Part shown: positions 53,947 through 64,000 of the stretch, piece after piece
Position numbering within the stretch: position 1 is the stretch's first letter
Layout: each line of letters begins with the position of its first letter
Assembly: GCF_020360975.1 (NCBI RefSeq)
Contig: NW_025408682.1
Span: 1,036,501 to 1,100,500, forward strand
Direction: 5' to 3'
DNA from: Hirsutella rhossiliensis
Lineage: Eukaryota > Ascomycota > Sordariomycetes > Hypocreales > Ophiocordycipitaceae
DNA length: 64,000 bases
Translations under genes and position numbers: made by a program
The notes under the pieces: generated by a model
What the model saw: only the letters and a program-made list of their open reading frames with translations
Databases searched by the model: none
What the model was told of the DNA's origin: nothing

Positions 53947-56900
53947 CATGGGCCTCCCTTACTCCATCGCTTCTGATTCTTCCACGTCTTGCTGAGCCTG
54001 TAGGCGAGCATTTTGCACTTCTTGTTTCGTGGGTCTGGGTTTGTTTTGCTGTGCTTCTCGAAGTCTCTGATGGCGATGTGAGCGTTGACGACGTTCTGTA
54101 GTGGTTCCCATGTTGCCTGCTCAAGGTCGAAGCCTCTCCATAGTATATGGTACTGGAAGCCTTTCTGTTTTGTGCGTTTCGAGTCCAGTATTGCTTCAAT
54201 CGCCCAGAGTTTCTCCCCCTTTGCATCTAGCGTTATTGGTGGGGGCGGTGTGTTGTATTGGCCGGGGAGCGGGTCGTTTGGTGACGGTCGTAGGAGGTTG
54301 GCGTGGAATGAATTGTGAATTGAGTCTAATTCATGTGCAACTTCAGTTGGTAGGAGTGAGGTTGAGCACGCGCTCGATTCGAAAAGGGCCAATGAACTTA
54401 TGATCTAGTTTGGGGATGGGTCTGGTCGAATCGATGTTGCGTGTGCTAAGTAGCACCATGTCTCCAACTCGGTACGCTGGCGCCGGTGATCTATTTGCGT
54501 TGGCGAACTGTTCTTGTGAGGCTTGAGCTGAGAGCAGGTTTGTCCGAAGTAGATCAGTGATTTCTTGCATCTTGGCGACAAATTCGTTCCCCTCGTTGCA
54601 GCGTTCTGCCAGGTCTTTGGATGCCGCGAGTGGTATTGCGCGAGGGGGACCAAAGCTCATTCGGGGGTGGTAGCCTGTGTTCGCAAAAAATGGAGACATT
54701 CCCGTTGAATCGCTAACAACGTTACGGGCTGCGAATTCGGCCAATGGGAGCCACTCGTCCCAGTCGTCCTGAGCAAAGCTAACATACTGGCGAAGGTATT
54801 GTTCGAGAAATGAGTTAGCGTTTTCCGTCTGGCCGTCAGTTTCGGGGTGATATGCTGTGGAGAGCTGATATTGATCTGTAGGCGGTGGCAAACCGCTTTC
54901 CAGAATTCCGAGACAAACAGTGGTCCTCTATCAGATACGATTGAATCCGGTAGTCCATGGAGTTTCCAGACATCTCGTACGAAGAGCGTTGCCAAGTCAT
55001 GTGCTTTCATGTCGGTCTTGCAAGGCGTGAAATGTCTGTCCTTTGACAGCCTATCGACTACCACCATGATTGCGTTGAATCCACGAGCTGTGCGCTGAAT
55101 TGGGCCAATGAAGTCAACGGACAAGTCCCTCCATCTTTGCAAGGGAACTGGGAGCGGTTTCAACGTCCCCTGGTACCGTAACCGGGAGGTCTTGTTCCTC
55201 AGGCATCCGTGGCAATTGCGTGTGAATTGTTTCGTATCGGCGCTAAGCCTTGGCCACCAATAAGAGCGTGAAATGAGTTCGTATAGCTTGTTTTTCCCGG
55301 GTGGCCTGATTCGACGCTGTCGTGGGCGAGTTGAGTGAGAAGGGTCCGTAGTTCGCCTGCGGGTACGTATAGCCTCTCTCGGAAATATAATCGGCCTTCG
55401 TTTATCATGCATTCCGATAGAAACTTCCTTCGAGTGAGGAGTGCCATGGGGTTTGAGCATCTCGTCCCTGATTTTCATCCACCATTCGTCCTCCTCATAG
55501 CCCTTGTCTAGAAGTCTTGTGATTCTGTGGTTGATTGGTTCTGGCTGAATTTCGTCAAGAATGGCGGGACATAGTGCAATTTCTTGTTCCCAGGAGAGAT
55601 TGGCAAAGAGTTCTGAGAGCTCGGGGTCAAGCTTTAGTTGTTCTTGTACGGAGGAGTCTACGTTGCAAGGCTTAAGCAGCGACTGTTGTTGGTACTGGAT
55701 GCGGTCGTCATTTTCATCTTTCGGCAAGTCTTGTGATCTTCGTGTGAGTGAGTCAGGTTTTCCGTTCTCTTTCCCAGGCACTGACTTGATAGCGAATTGG
55801 AACTGTGATAGGAATTCGCTCCACCTGACTTGTCGTCTTGAAAGTTGCTTGGTTGTCATGAAATATCGAAGGTTGGCATGGTCAGTGATGACTGTAATCT
55901 GGTGGTGCGTGCCTTGGAGTTCGGGTCTCCAGCATTCGAAGCAGCGTACAATAGCCAAAAGTTCTTTGTCATAGATCTCGTAATTGCACTCAGCGGGGTC
56001 GTACTTCTTGGACATGAAAGCCACTGGGTGTAGCACTCCTTGATCATCTTCCTGGGAGAGGATGCCCGAAGAGACAAAATCGGATGCGTCGCATTCGACA
56101 AACACTTCTCTTGCGGGGTCGAAGTGTCTGAGGATTGGCGCTGAAGTGAAGCTATTTTTGAGCATATCGAATGCTTCTTGGCACGATGAAGTCCAGTTCC
56201 ATTTGACTAGTTTCCGTGTCAGGGCAACAAGTGGTCGTACGATGCGTGAAAATCCCTTGATGAACCGTCTGTAGAAATTCGAGAATCCTAAGAAGGCTTG
56301 AACATCTTTGACGTTGATAGGGGCCTCCCAGTTGATGAGACAGTCGACTTTCTCTGGGTCCATCCGTACTCCAGTGGTTGAGATGATCATGCCCAGATAT
56401 TTAACTTCAGTAGTCTCAAATTCGCATTTCTTGACGTCAAGTTGTAGGCCTGCGGCTTCAAGTGCTTGAAGTACTGATTTGACGTGGAGTCTGTGGGTGG
56501 CGAGGTCGTCTGAGTAGATGAGAATGTCGTCGATGTAGGCTGTGCAATATCTATCAAGGAATGGGCGTAAGACTTCGTTGATTCGAGCTTGAAAGGTAGC
56601 TGGGGCGTTTGATAGTCCAAAGGCATCACCATGCTCTCGAAGAGACCATATCTTGTGTTGAACGCCGTCATCCACTCCTGACCCTCCTTGATGCGTATTC
56701 GATTGAACGCTGCGACGACATCGAGTTTGGTGAAATACTTGGCTTGGCTTAGCTGAGAAAGTGTCTCCTGGATTAACGGTAGCGGGTAGCGGTTCTTGAT
56801 GGTTATCGCGTTAAGAGCTCGGTAGTCCACGCAAAACGAAGGCCCCTCCTGGCTTCTTTGCAAATAACACCGGCGAGGCCGCCGGTGAGGTGCTAGCGCG

Positions 56901-57931
56901 TATAAAACCCTTGTCAAGGTTTTCCTGAAGGAATTTCCGGAGGACGAGAAGTTCGTCTTGGGACATCCCGTACAGAGGTCCATGTGGTGGAGTCGTTCCA
57001 GGTTGAAGTTCAATTTCGTGGTCGCAGTCTCGGTGTGGGGGGAGTTTATCCGCCTCTGATTGGTCGAATGCCTTCAAGAATTCATGGTAGTGTTGTGGTA
57101 CTTTTGTTGCAGGATCGATCAAAGTCTTGGGTTCGAGGGCTTTGTGAATGTCTTCGAGTGATGCCCTGAAAGGTACATATCGGCTGCTATTTTCCGGGAA
57201 GCTCAGGTTCCTGTGTTTGTTGGTCCTTGGGGTTAAGGAGGTGATTCCGTCCTGTAGCTGGAGCTCTCGGTTCATCTTGTCCATGTCTGTGAGTGCAGAG
57301 TCGAATCGGACCCGTCGGCGTGTTTTAGGTTCTACGAAGGTGGAGGCTTCTGTGATGACCCCAAGTTCAGCCAGCCTTTTGTCGATCTCATACAGTGATA
57401 ATGAGAATACGTCGACGTCGCGGTTTTGGTCAGCATGTGGAATGCGGCTGCGCCGACTCTTCGGGGATTGATGGGCGTGGCAGTATAGTCGTGGTTGCAG
57501 AACTTGACAAAGAGGGCTCCAGAAACAGGCAGTTGGTATTGTCCTTTCTCCATGCAGTATTTGCGGCAGTGATCAGAGTTGAAAGTGACCACATTCGTGC
57601 TCCAATTGACGATTGGGTTGTGATCTGTTAGCCAGGGTTTTCCAAGTATGACATTATACTTCCCAAGCTTCGTTACGTAAAAAAGCATCTTCTCCTTGTG
57701 TCCCTTGATGTCCATGTTGAGCTTCACCACATGAGTGATGTCGCCAGCCGAGGAGGGTCTTCCATCGACTACGTTCAGCCGGCGACGGTTTCGTAATTCA
57801 TAAAGCGTGAGTTTGTTGGTGTGCGCGAAGGATTCGTCTATAAACCCCTTTCCGGTGGCACCTGAGTCAAGCATTGCTTCGGTTTTAATCGGAGTGGAAT
57901 TGTCTTCGATTAGGTTACAAGGCAGTAGCAA
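53910..57931 (-). pseudogene. Gypsy pol (PR-RT-RH-IN-chromodomain), frameshifted
   Basis: Minus-strand segments in changing frames. Protease: 57332-57931 with MLDSGATGKGF. RT: 56811-57284 and 56387-57013, with FCVDYRALN and [13 protein letters not shown]. The long 54657-56675 segment carries [22 protein letters not shown] (catalytic YIDD), the RNase H region (FVECDASDF, ITDHANL), HHCC-type zinc finger (CHGCLRNK) and integrase (DLSVDFIGPI, IVSDRGPLF). 54343-54891 holds the rest of integrase, and 53910-54392 ends with a chromodomain (YHILWRGFDLEQATWEP). Six or more indels separate the blocks, some compensating each other. Catalytic residues are present, but the protein cannot be made from this copy. 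Confidence 0.9.
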
Positions 57932-58201
57932 ATGAGCTTGGTTGGTGTCCAGAGAAGAGCAGTAGATCGCCCTTTTTCTTGCGTCTCCTGCGGCGACTTC
58001 CGTCGGAGACTACACTTTCCGTCCTCCATGGTGCGGTGTCGCAATTGAGGAACGATGTTTGCCCGAGCTGCACCAATGGCAGAGTCCATGCGTTGTGCAA
58101 TAGGCTCTGCGTGCCGCTCTCTGCTTCCGTTTGGGGTCTACGACCAGAGGCGACATCTTTGGCCCCAGGTGATGACGCTCAAATCCATTGAATCCCCGCC
58201 G

Positions 58202-59239
58202 TTAGAGGTCGTCGATTGTGGCGTGGTGGAGGTTGTAAGGTTGCTTTGTGACTTGCTGAGTTGTCGGTGTTTTTCTTGAAGTAATTGGCATTGACTTGAC
58301 GGCATTCGTTATCGCAGATACGGACAAGGTCCATAAATTGACTAAGTTCGGTAGGTGTATCTTTGCCCTTAGTGAGAGAAAGTCTCCAGATAACGTTGTC
58401 GTGGAGGGCACGTCGGAGGTGAGCAATGAGCGCCCCACTATCCCACTCGGTGAGCTTGGCGACGGCATACCATTCGGGAGGAATGTCGTAAGGGATCTAT
58501 GGCCTTGTTTCATGTCAAAGATTTTGAGTTGGGCGGTAGCTTTAGCGTCAATATCCCCGAAGGCTGACTGAAGGGTGCTTTTATGGCATTGACATCGTCG
58601 AAGAGAACCACCCCATCTTTAATGTTGTAGCGGACTTGGTCATGTGCTTTGCCTTTAAGGCATGAGACGACATATCCCATACGTTGAGGTTCCGAGTTCC
58701 ACCAATCTTTATTCATTTCGAGCTTCAACTCGAGGTGCTGGAGGAAATTCGGCAGAAGCGTGGGGTCCTCTCCGGTGAAGGCCTCAGGATCAGGGTGTTC
58801 TGGTGTGCGGTGTGAAGCTCCTTTGACTGAATGATCTTTAGGTATGCTTCATTTTCTGCCATAAGACGGGCGATCGTTGCGTCTCCATCACTTTTAGAAA
58901 TGAGCGTGTTTTCTAGGCGGGTTTGGAGGTCCTCCATGTCCCTTATTGTCGTCGTGGTCGAGGCACGTAGTGAATCGATTACCGCTTGCATACTGTATGC
59001 GGCATTGCATACGAGGAAGACTTCTTTCATGAGACCGGCTGGGTTAGCAACAAAGGCATTTCGGAACGTTTCATTGGTATTGCTGGCGTTGAGGAGGACA
59101 GGGGCACTCGATCGACGGGTGTGGGGCAGCGGTAGCCATTGGGTTGTTGACGGTGTGGTGGTTTAGGTGAGAATTTGGTTGCAGGGTGTTTTGGTGAGGT
59201 TTGAAAGCGACAAGTGCGGTTTAGAACTATCGAAATCAA
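58202..59239 (-). pseudogene. Gypsy gag, frameshifted
   Basis: Gag-like blocks occur in different minus-strand frames: a coiled-coil-like N-terminal part (58725-59030), then LELKLEMNKDWWNSEPQRMG and YVVSCLKGKAHDQV (58510-58728), a typical retrotransposon gag core, then a later part (58202-58513) that changes frame again. At least three indels interrupt it. No clear CCHC knuckle was identified before the protease. Confidence 0.8.
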
Positions 59240-59290
59240 TAGTCACGTCGCGGACGGTGATCTATTGAGGAGGGTAGTTGGTAGACAATA

Positions 59291-59454
59291 TGTGACGGTA
59301 CAAGTGCACGAACAAGGTCAGGTGCGACTTGGGTAAAGTGATTGTCTACGAAGAGAGAAGGAGGTTCCTAAGGAAGACTCTGACTTTCGCTATTTACATG
59401 AATCAAAGTGAGACATTTCATAAAGTATGAAAGTCACATGATCGTTCCCTCACA
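59291..59454. repeat. LTR (5' LTR of the minus-strand element), 164 bp
   Basis: Second copy of the LTR; very short for a gypsy element. Confidence 0.97.
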
Positions 59455-59459
59455 CCTGG
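59455..59459. repeat. Gypsy target-site duplication CCTGG, right copy
   Basis: Directly adjoins the right LTR; identical to 53778-53782. Confidence 0.9.
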
Positions 59460-59697
59460 TGCTCTCGTCCATGGATCACGGCTCCGACCGTGATCCCTTC
59501 CGTGAGAACTACCGCCAAGTGTTAACCAAAACCCAGACAAAGGGAGTAAAGGTCGAAGCTTGGCTAGTGGCTTGACATAATGCTAAGGTCGGAGGCGAAA
59601 GACACAAGATTCCAGAGCTTGAAGGGGATTCCACTATCAACTATTTCCTTACAGCAGTCTCCGCCTTCGACTCGGCCTAGTCCAGACTCGCAAGCAA
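59455..59697 (+). pseudogene. Copia-like gag relic interrupted by the gypsy element
   Basis: Plus-strand frame SSMDHGSDRDPFRENYRQ...KVEAWLVA-stop-HNAKVGGERHKIPELEGD...AFDSA-stop-SRLASK resembles the gag of fungal Ty1/copia elements. It continues across the gypsy insertion from the left flank (53739-53782; YTNWSFADHLASLVL) once the element and one CCTGG are removed. Two in-frame stops (TGA and TAG) fit C-to-T type changes (CGA to TGA; TGG to TAG). The rest of the copia element is not visible. Confidence 0.6.
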
Positions 59698-60345
59698 ATA
59701 AATCGAATGAATGTCTATTCAGTTTGATTTAATTTGACTAGGAATCATCCACGATGTAACAGTCTCAACAGTGTGTATTGACAACTAGCTGAGCGACTGC
59801 AACGAGTATCCTAAAGCTAAGGAGAAAAGAAGAAGAAAGAAAAGAAAGGCTCTCAAAGATGACGCGAGATTATAAGGGGAACTCCGGTTGGGTCTTGTCG
59901 AGAACTGAGCCGAGACCCCGCGCGAGCTCAGCCCTGTACAGACGCCGGGGCCGATCTCGTCGTTTAACTACTACGACTCGGTCATGCTCGACGAATTTCA
60001 ACGCCGGCCCCGTCTGTTACCTCTGCGGCGTCGTGACAAAGTCCAGTGCTTCATCCAAAGACGGGTTTGTTTAGTGCAGGTAGCTGAAGGCCAATGAGAG
60101 ACGGAGTAAAAAGCAAACTCCAAGGTTCACCCCATCCTGGCTTCTCACTGCGTGTGACGTAGGCAAGTTGACGCATCATTGGCAGGACGCAAAGCAAATA
60201 ATGGTTGAGCCAACATACTCCTAGAGTTCTTTGCCGTCCAACTAAACCTTCGTTCCAGAGTCGTGATCTTTCGTAGTTGCCGTTTGATCGGATCCATTCA
60301 CCAAGTTCAGGCGCGCTCAAGAGAATCGCGCCACTTCTTCGTTGT
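59698..60345. other. Degenerate sequence downstream of the copia relic
   Basis: About 650 bp between the copia relic and the CSC1-like gene. It includes a purine-rich stretch at 59818-59850. Open frames at 59859-60074 (+) and 60051-60641 (-) have no recognisable motif. Confidence 0.45.
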
Positions 60346-63329
60346 CTAGTAGTAGATCTTTTCCTTCCAAATAGGCGGGCGAGCGCTGTCGGTTTCCCAG
60401 TTGATCTTGTTCTTTTCATCAATAGTGGCACCCTCGTCGGTAGTGGGGGCAACCTTGCTCGTGAGCGCAACCTCTTGCTTGGATACGCCCGCCGAGTCAG
60501 CTGGAATCCAGAGCATCGGGGTCTTGCTAGTGACGGATGGTGGCAGATACGCCGTGGCCTCGATCTCGTTCGTATGAACCTGTTCGAAGCCCATGTCTTC
60601 CTCTGCCGGAACCATCGTGCGCAGTGTGGCAAGGTCGGCACAGACCCAAGGCTTGAAGAACTTCATGAGAAAGTTGCCCTTCTTCTCGACGCCGCTACCA
60701 CTGCACTGAGCTTTGTTTAAAGTCGCTGGTTTGCCATTGGCACCATGTGAGCCGTCACCGACAGCTGCCTCGAGGTTGTTGACCTCGATGGTCTGCTCCT
60801 CGGTCAAAACACTGCAGGGCAATCCGTACAGTAGAGGGTCGATTTTTTTAAACATTGTGGTCTGGAAGAGAATAGTAAAAATCAATAATACGGCCATCAG
60901 GGCAGCCGGGCCAGCCGCCTTGGAGATGGAGAATAGGCCAATCATGCAAGTCTCCGCCACGTAGATGCCGGCAAACAGCTGCTTGAGAGCCCGGGGATAG
61001 ATTAAACCCTGAGTATCCACGGTCGCTTCCGATACAAAGATGATATTGTAGCGGAATGCGAAATAGAATAGTGCTAGGGCAATCGTCGACCATCCAAGCA
61101 CGAGGGGAGCAATGGCAGAGAAGACAAGACCTGCATGAAGCGATTAGCCATTATGGCCTAGACGCCGTCGGGAATGCAGGAGACGGCGAGATATCAAAGG
61201 TCAAACTCACTGATGCAAACGACGTTGGTGTATATTGGAAGAAGACTTCCCCACCGGACTGTGCTGAGGGCTGTCCACTTCTGATACATGGTACGGGGTG
61301 TGCCAGCAAGAAATCTGTAACTCAGATGGAAGATTAATAGGCCGAAAACTCGGGTCAGTTCGCTGACAGCCATTAATAAACCCTCTAGGATAAAGTAGGA
61401 GATATAGAAGTTGGAGGCCGACGGAAGAATCTCTCCCAGCGTCGGAAAGACGGCTGACGGATTTTGGACAACTTGAATAGTGGCCGCCACCGCCGAGCTA
61501 GAAACAGTCTGGACTATCAAGACTTGAGTCAACTCGAAGACAAAGTGGGCGTTTTGAGTGAAGAGCTCGGCCTGAGACAGTGTCGGTGCACCAGCGAGCT
61601 TGGCGCACATCCGCATGACTTCGGCCGCAGGCGACATGACAACAGTCATGAGAATGGGGGGCAGTAGACCAATGACAAAACCAAAGAGTACCTGACGATT
61701 GTCAGTTTCCATTTCAGCCGGGGCAAGTTATCGGCTCCTAAAAGGGCATGTGGGGATTTCCTTACGTCTGGGATGCTGTTAATCCATGTTAGACCAGAGA
61801 GCGACTTGAGTGTATCGGCTTGTTCAAGGATGCCAATAATAGCTACAGGAAAGGCCCAGACGATGTTAAGAGTGGCGATAAGCCCATAGACGGCATATCT
61901 ACGCATGATAAGTTGCCACCAAGGAATAGACATATTCTTCCAAATAACCTCGCTAGGCTTAACACCGATGAACTTAGGGCACATGTGGAGAGCCTTGTGG
62001 TGGGTGATAGTCTGGTAGGCTGCCTCGGCGTCTGCCTGGGTGTTGAACTCGATAAAGACGGCGCCAATCTTGTCAAACTGACCCTGAGACCACTCGTTCT
62101 GGGCCTTTTCTATTTCGGGTACGAGCCTTTGAAGCTCAGCACGACCCCATTCGATGGTGTCGACCTTTTTGCCTACGAGTCCGAGAGGGCCGAGGCGGTG
62201 CGAAGGTCGCTTCTTGGCGGGCACGAATCGCGAGACAACGTTGCCCGTCTCGGCGTCGTGGTCGTGTCTGCCGGTGGTATTATCACACTTGCCGGAAGAG
62301 GCCTTTGAGTGAGCCTTATGGACCATCTTGATGAGCTTGACCTCTGCTCTCTCAAGCTTTATTGCCACCTTATCACGCTCCTCGACCATTTTATCGAGCT
62401 TATCCGTCTTACCCGTAAACCAGATATAACGAAACGACTCGTTGAATATATGACGGAGCTTAGATTCATTGAGGAAGTCGGCAGGAACAGACGTAAAGAG
62501 GACGGTGCGAGACGAGATGCGGCGGGCGTAGTGTGGAGTGAGTAGGTAGACCTGGCGTAAGTTGATATAGAAGATGCACTCGCGCATAACCATATATATA
62601 ACGAAACTATAGACGGCCCAGCCGACAAAGCAATGGGCGTAGAAGCGGTTCGGGGATTTCTCAATATCGACGTTACTATACGATAAGATTTCGAGCTGCT
62701 GCGCTGTGCCCATGCCCGTGATATTAATAGGGAAGAGGATGGGCCAGCTGATGCAGATGCTGACCAAGCCGATGATCATGGCGACGCGAAGAAAGCGCAG
62801 GAAGAGGTAGGCGTCGAGGCCCTGATGGGTGAGAGCGTATGCGTCGGGGAGCTTCGAAAATGTGCCGAGCCAGCTGAACCAGCCGGCACCCAGGTCGGGA
62901 CTACGTTCACTACAACGACAGGTCAGCAACAAGTTCAACCTAGTTTCGCGTTCCGTCTCGGCTTCCTTTACATGGCCCATCTTCCTGTTGACAATGCCTG
63001 TGGGAGCCAGTATCGCGACCATGGAAGTACGGGAAGAGCATGGCGACCTACTTGTGCTGAAGTGAGCCCAGGTGCGTTCTCGGGGCATAGAATCTTCGCT
63101 TGGATTTTCTAAAGATAAGGAAGAAGATCAAGTATATAGATGATACAGCCAACACGATGACGAGGCTGCTGATCATTTCTAGACAAGGCAAATTAGCAGT
63201 GGGTTCATGAAAAGAGGTGCCAATAGGCAGTGGAAGCTGACCTCGGAGAGACTGAGGCTCTGTCTTCGGATCTTGGGTCGTGGTCGAGTTTCCCACGTTC
63301 GAGTTGATCTGACTGGAAAGGGCGCCCAT
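60346..63329 (-). CDS. CSC1/OSCA-type calcium-permeable stress-gated channel (DUF221)
   Basis: Exons 63052-63329, 61766-62909, 61211-61691 and 60346-61130 (introns 142, 74 and 80 nt) give 895 aa. A possible extra 63-nt in-frame intron (63179-63241: GTCAGC...CTAAT...CTAG) would give 874 aa. Features in order: a first helix (LVIVLAVSSIYLIFFLIF) with the family RRFYAPRTHLG; WFSWLGTFSKLPDAYALTHQGLDAYLFLRFL; two more helices; the cytosolic RNA-recognition-like region (VLFTSVPADFLNE, AVFIEFNTQADAEAAYQ, IGVKPSEVIWKNM); then the multi-helix pore region, including GFVIGLLPPILMTVVMSP, TPRTMYQKW, IYTNVVCIS and RYNIIFVSEA. Proteins of this type are osmosensitive cation channels in the plasma membrane or endomembranes. 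Family length is 800-1000 aa. The C-terminal tail is polar. Confidence 0.93.
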
Positions 63330-64000
63330 TGTCGCGGTCGGTCGAAACGTCGACGGCGATGGGAGGATGGAGTTGAGAGCAAAATGAGCAGTGCGCACCA
63401 TCTGCTGGCCAGGGCAGGCGCAAAGATCCGGGTACCTCTGGGGCAAGACACATAGAAGAGATGGAAATTCAAGAGGATGGAATGAGCGGGTAGGAACGTG
63501 GTGAAACGAACAGGCGGCCTTTGGATATATCAAGGGCTAGCGGTAGGTGTTAGGGCGCCAGTCAATAGGAACTACGATGGGAAGTATGGGGCGGGCAGTT
63601 CAATGCTGGCCGCAAAGCTGGACGGTAAGTCTATCGTAATGGTGGGCGCTTCAGCCGCTAAGGGGCAGGGGAAAGGGCGCCTCTCCATGACGGCATAGAG
63701 CAGAGTGGCTGAGTGGGAGGGAGGGTCAAGGGCCTTGGGTTCTAGAGCCCGGGAGAAAGCCTGACTATAGAACGGCCCGAGGCAAACAGATGGGATAGTG
63801 GCTTTGTCCGTCTGTGGTGGCCCTAATAATAGTAGTGCATCACTCACTCGGACGTCTGCTGCATGTCTCTGAATCCCTGCGTGGTAGATGACCTCGCTGG
63901 ACATTCCTGCCGAATCATTGATCACAAGCTCATCCAGACGCGGCAGGACTGACTGGATTTGGGGCTGCTCGACCAATCAGTAGCCGCCGAGACCGACCTT
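63330..64000. other. Region upstream of the CSC1-like gene
   Basis: Contains its promoter and leader. The minus-strand open frame 63572-63976 lacks motifs and was not accepted. The window ends here. Confidence 0.5.

Larger units (their letters stand above)
53783..59454 (-). mobile_element. Ty3/gypsy LTR retrotransposon (chromovirus type), 5.67 kb
   Basis: Bounded by two 164-bp direct repeats (53783-53946 and 59291-59454) that begin TGTGACGG and end CCCTCACA as read on the plus strand. They differ at one position (G versus A). A CCTGG duplication flanks it (53778-53782 and 59455-59459). The internal region is coded on the minus strand: gag, aspartic protease, reverse transcriptase, RNase H, integrase and a C-terminal chromodomain. 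A purine-rich tract GTAAGGGAGG lies just inside the 3' LTR (near 53952-53963 on the minus strand). The LTR similarity implies a young insertion, yet the coding region carries many frameshifts. Confidence 0.96.

Noticed and set aside
60051..60641. 196-aa open frame, minus strand
   Set aside because: Overlaps the last exon of the CSC1-like gene in another frame; Arg/Pro-rich shadow.

Overview
The window is nuclear DNA of a filamentous ascomycete, most likely Sordariomycetes and probably Hypocreales. The evidence is spliced genes with many short GT..AG introns (mostly 50-100 bp), a Zn2Cys6 regulator, KEX1, GT31, neutral ceramidase and VTC1 genes of fungal type, pyrimidine-rich leaders, a Mutator-like DNA transposon and a chromodomain Ty3/gypsy element. 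No bacterial operon structure is present. Gene models below were spliced by hand; reading frame was checked across every junction.

Left arm (1-7.4 kb): a small aromatic-catabolism cluster. It holds an intradiol ring-cleavage dioxygenase (5' end outside the window), a convergent FAD-dependent aromatic hydroxylase, a Zn2Cys6 regulator and a short-chain dehydrogenase. The hydroxylase would make a dihydroxy- or trihydroxybenzene, the dioxygenase would open it, and the regulator probably controls the set. Two CCG-N6-CGG sites lie upstream of the hydroxylase and of the regulator.

8-13.5 kb: KEX1 carboxypeptidase, a weakly supported hypothetical ORF, and an SFM1-type SPOUT methyltransferase with an 18-nt micro-exon. 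13.5-22.9 kb is gene-poor. It has several short tandem repeats and a 3.2-kb Mutator-like element with perfect 71-bp inverted repeats and a target duplication, but a frameshifted transposase.

22.9-35.8 kb: an ORP1-like protein, a GNAT acetyltransferase, an SPX-domain membrane protein related to polyphosphate/VTC proteins, and a SIS-domain sugar-phosphate isomerase-like protein. 37.9-51.5 kb: neutral ceramidase, a GT31 glycosyltransferase, an F-box protein, a Tctex-1 dynein light chain diverging from VTC1, and an Alba-like protein.

Right arm (52.3-64 kb): a degenerate hypothetical gene, then a 5.7-kb Ty3/gypsy chromovirus with 164-bp LTRs that differ at one base. It sits inside an older copia-like gag relic that carries stop codons. 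The window ends with a complete CSC1/OSCA-type (DUF221) channel gene. The housekeeping genes read cleanly while the transposon genes are broken, so the breaks look biological rather than assembly error.

No CRISPR array, rRNA or convincing tRNA gene was found. The most system-like parts are the aromatic-catabolism cluster and the pair of SPX/VTC genes; both belong to known families. I saw no clearly unprecedented system.
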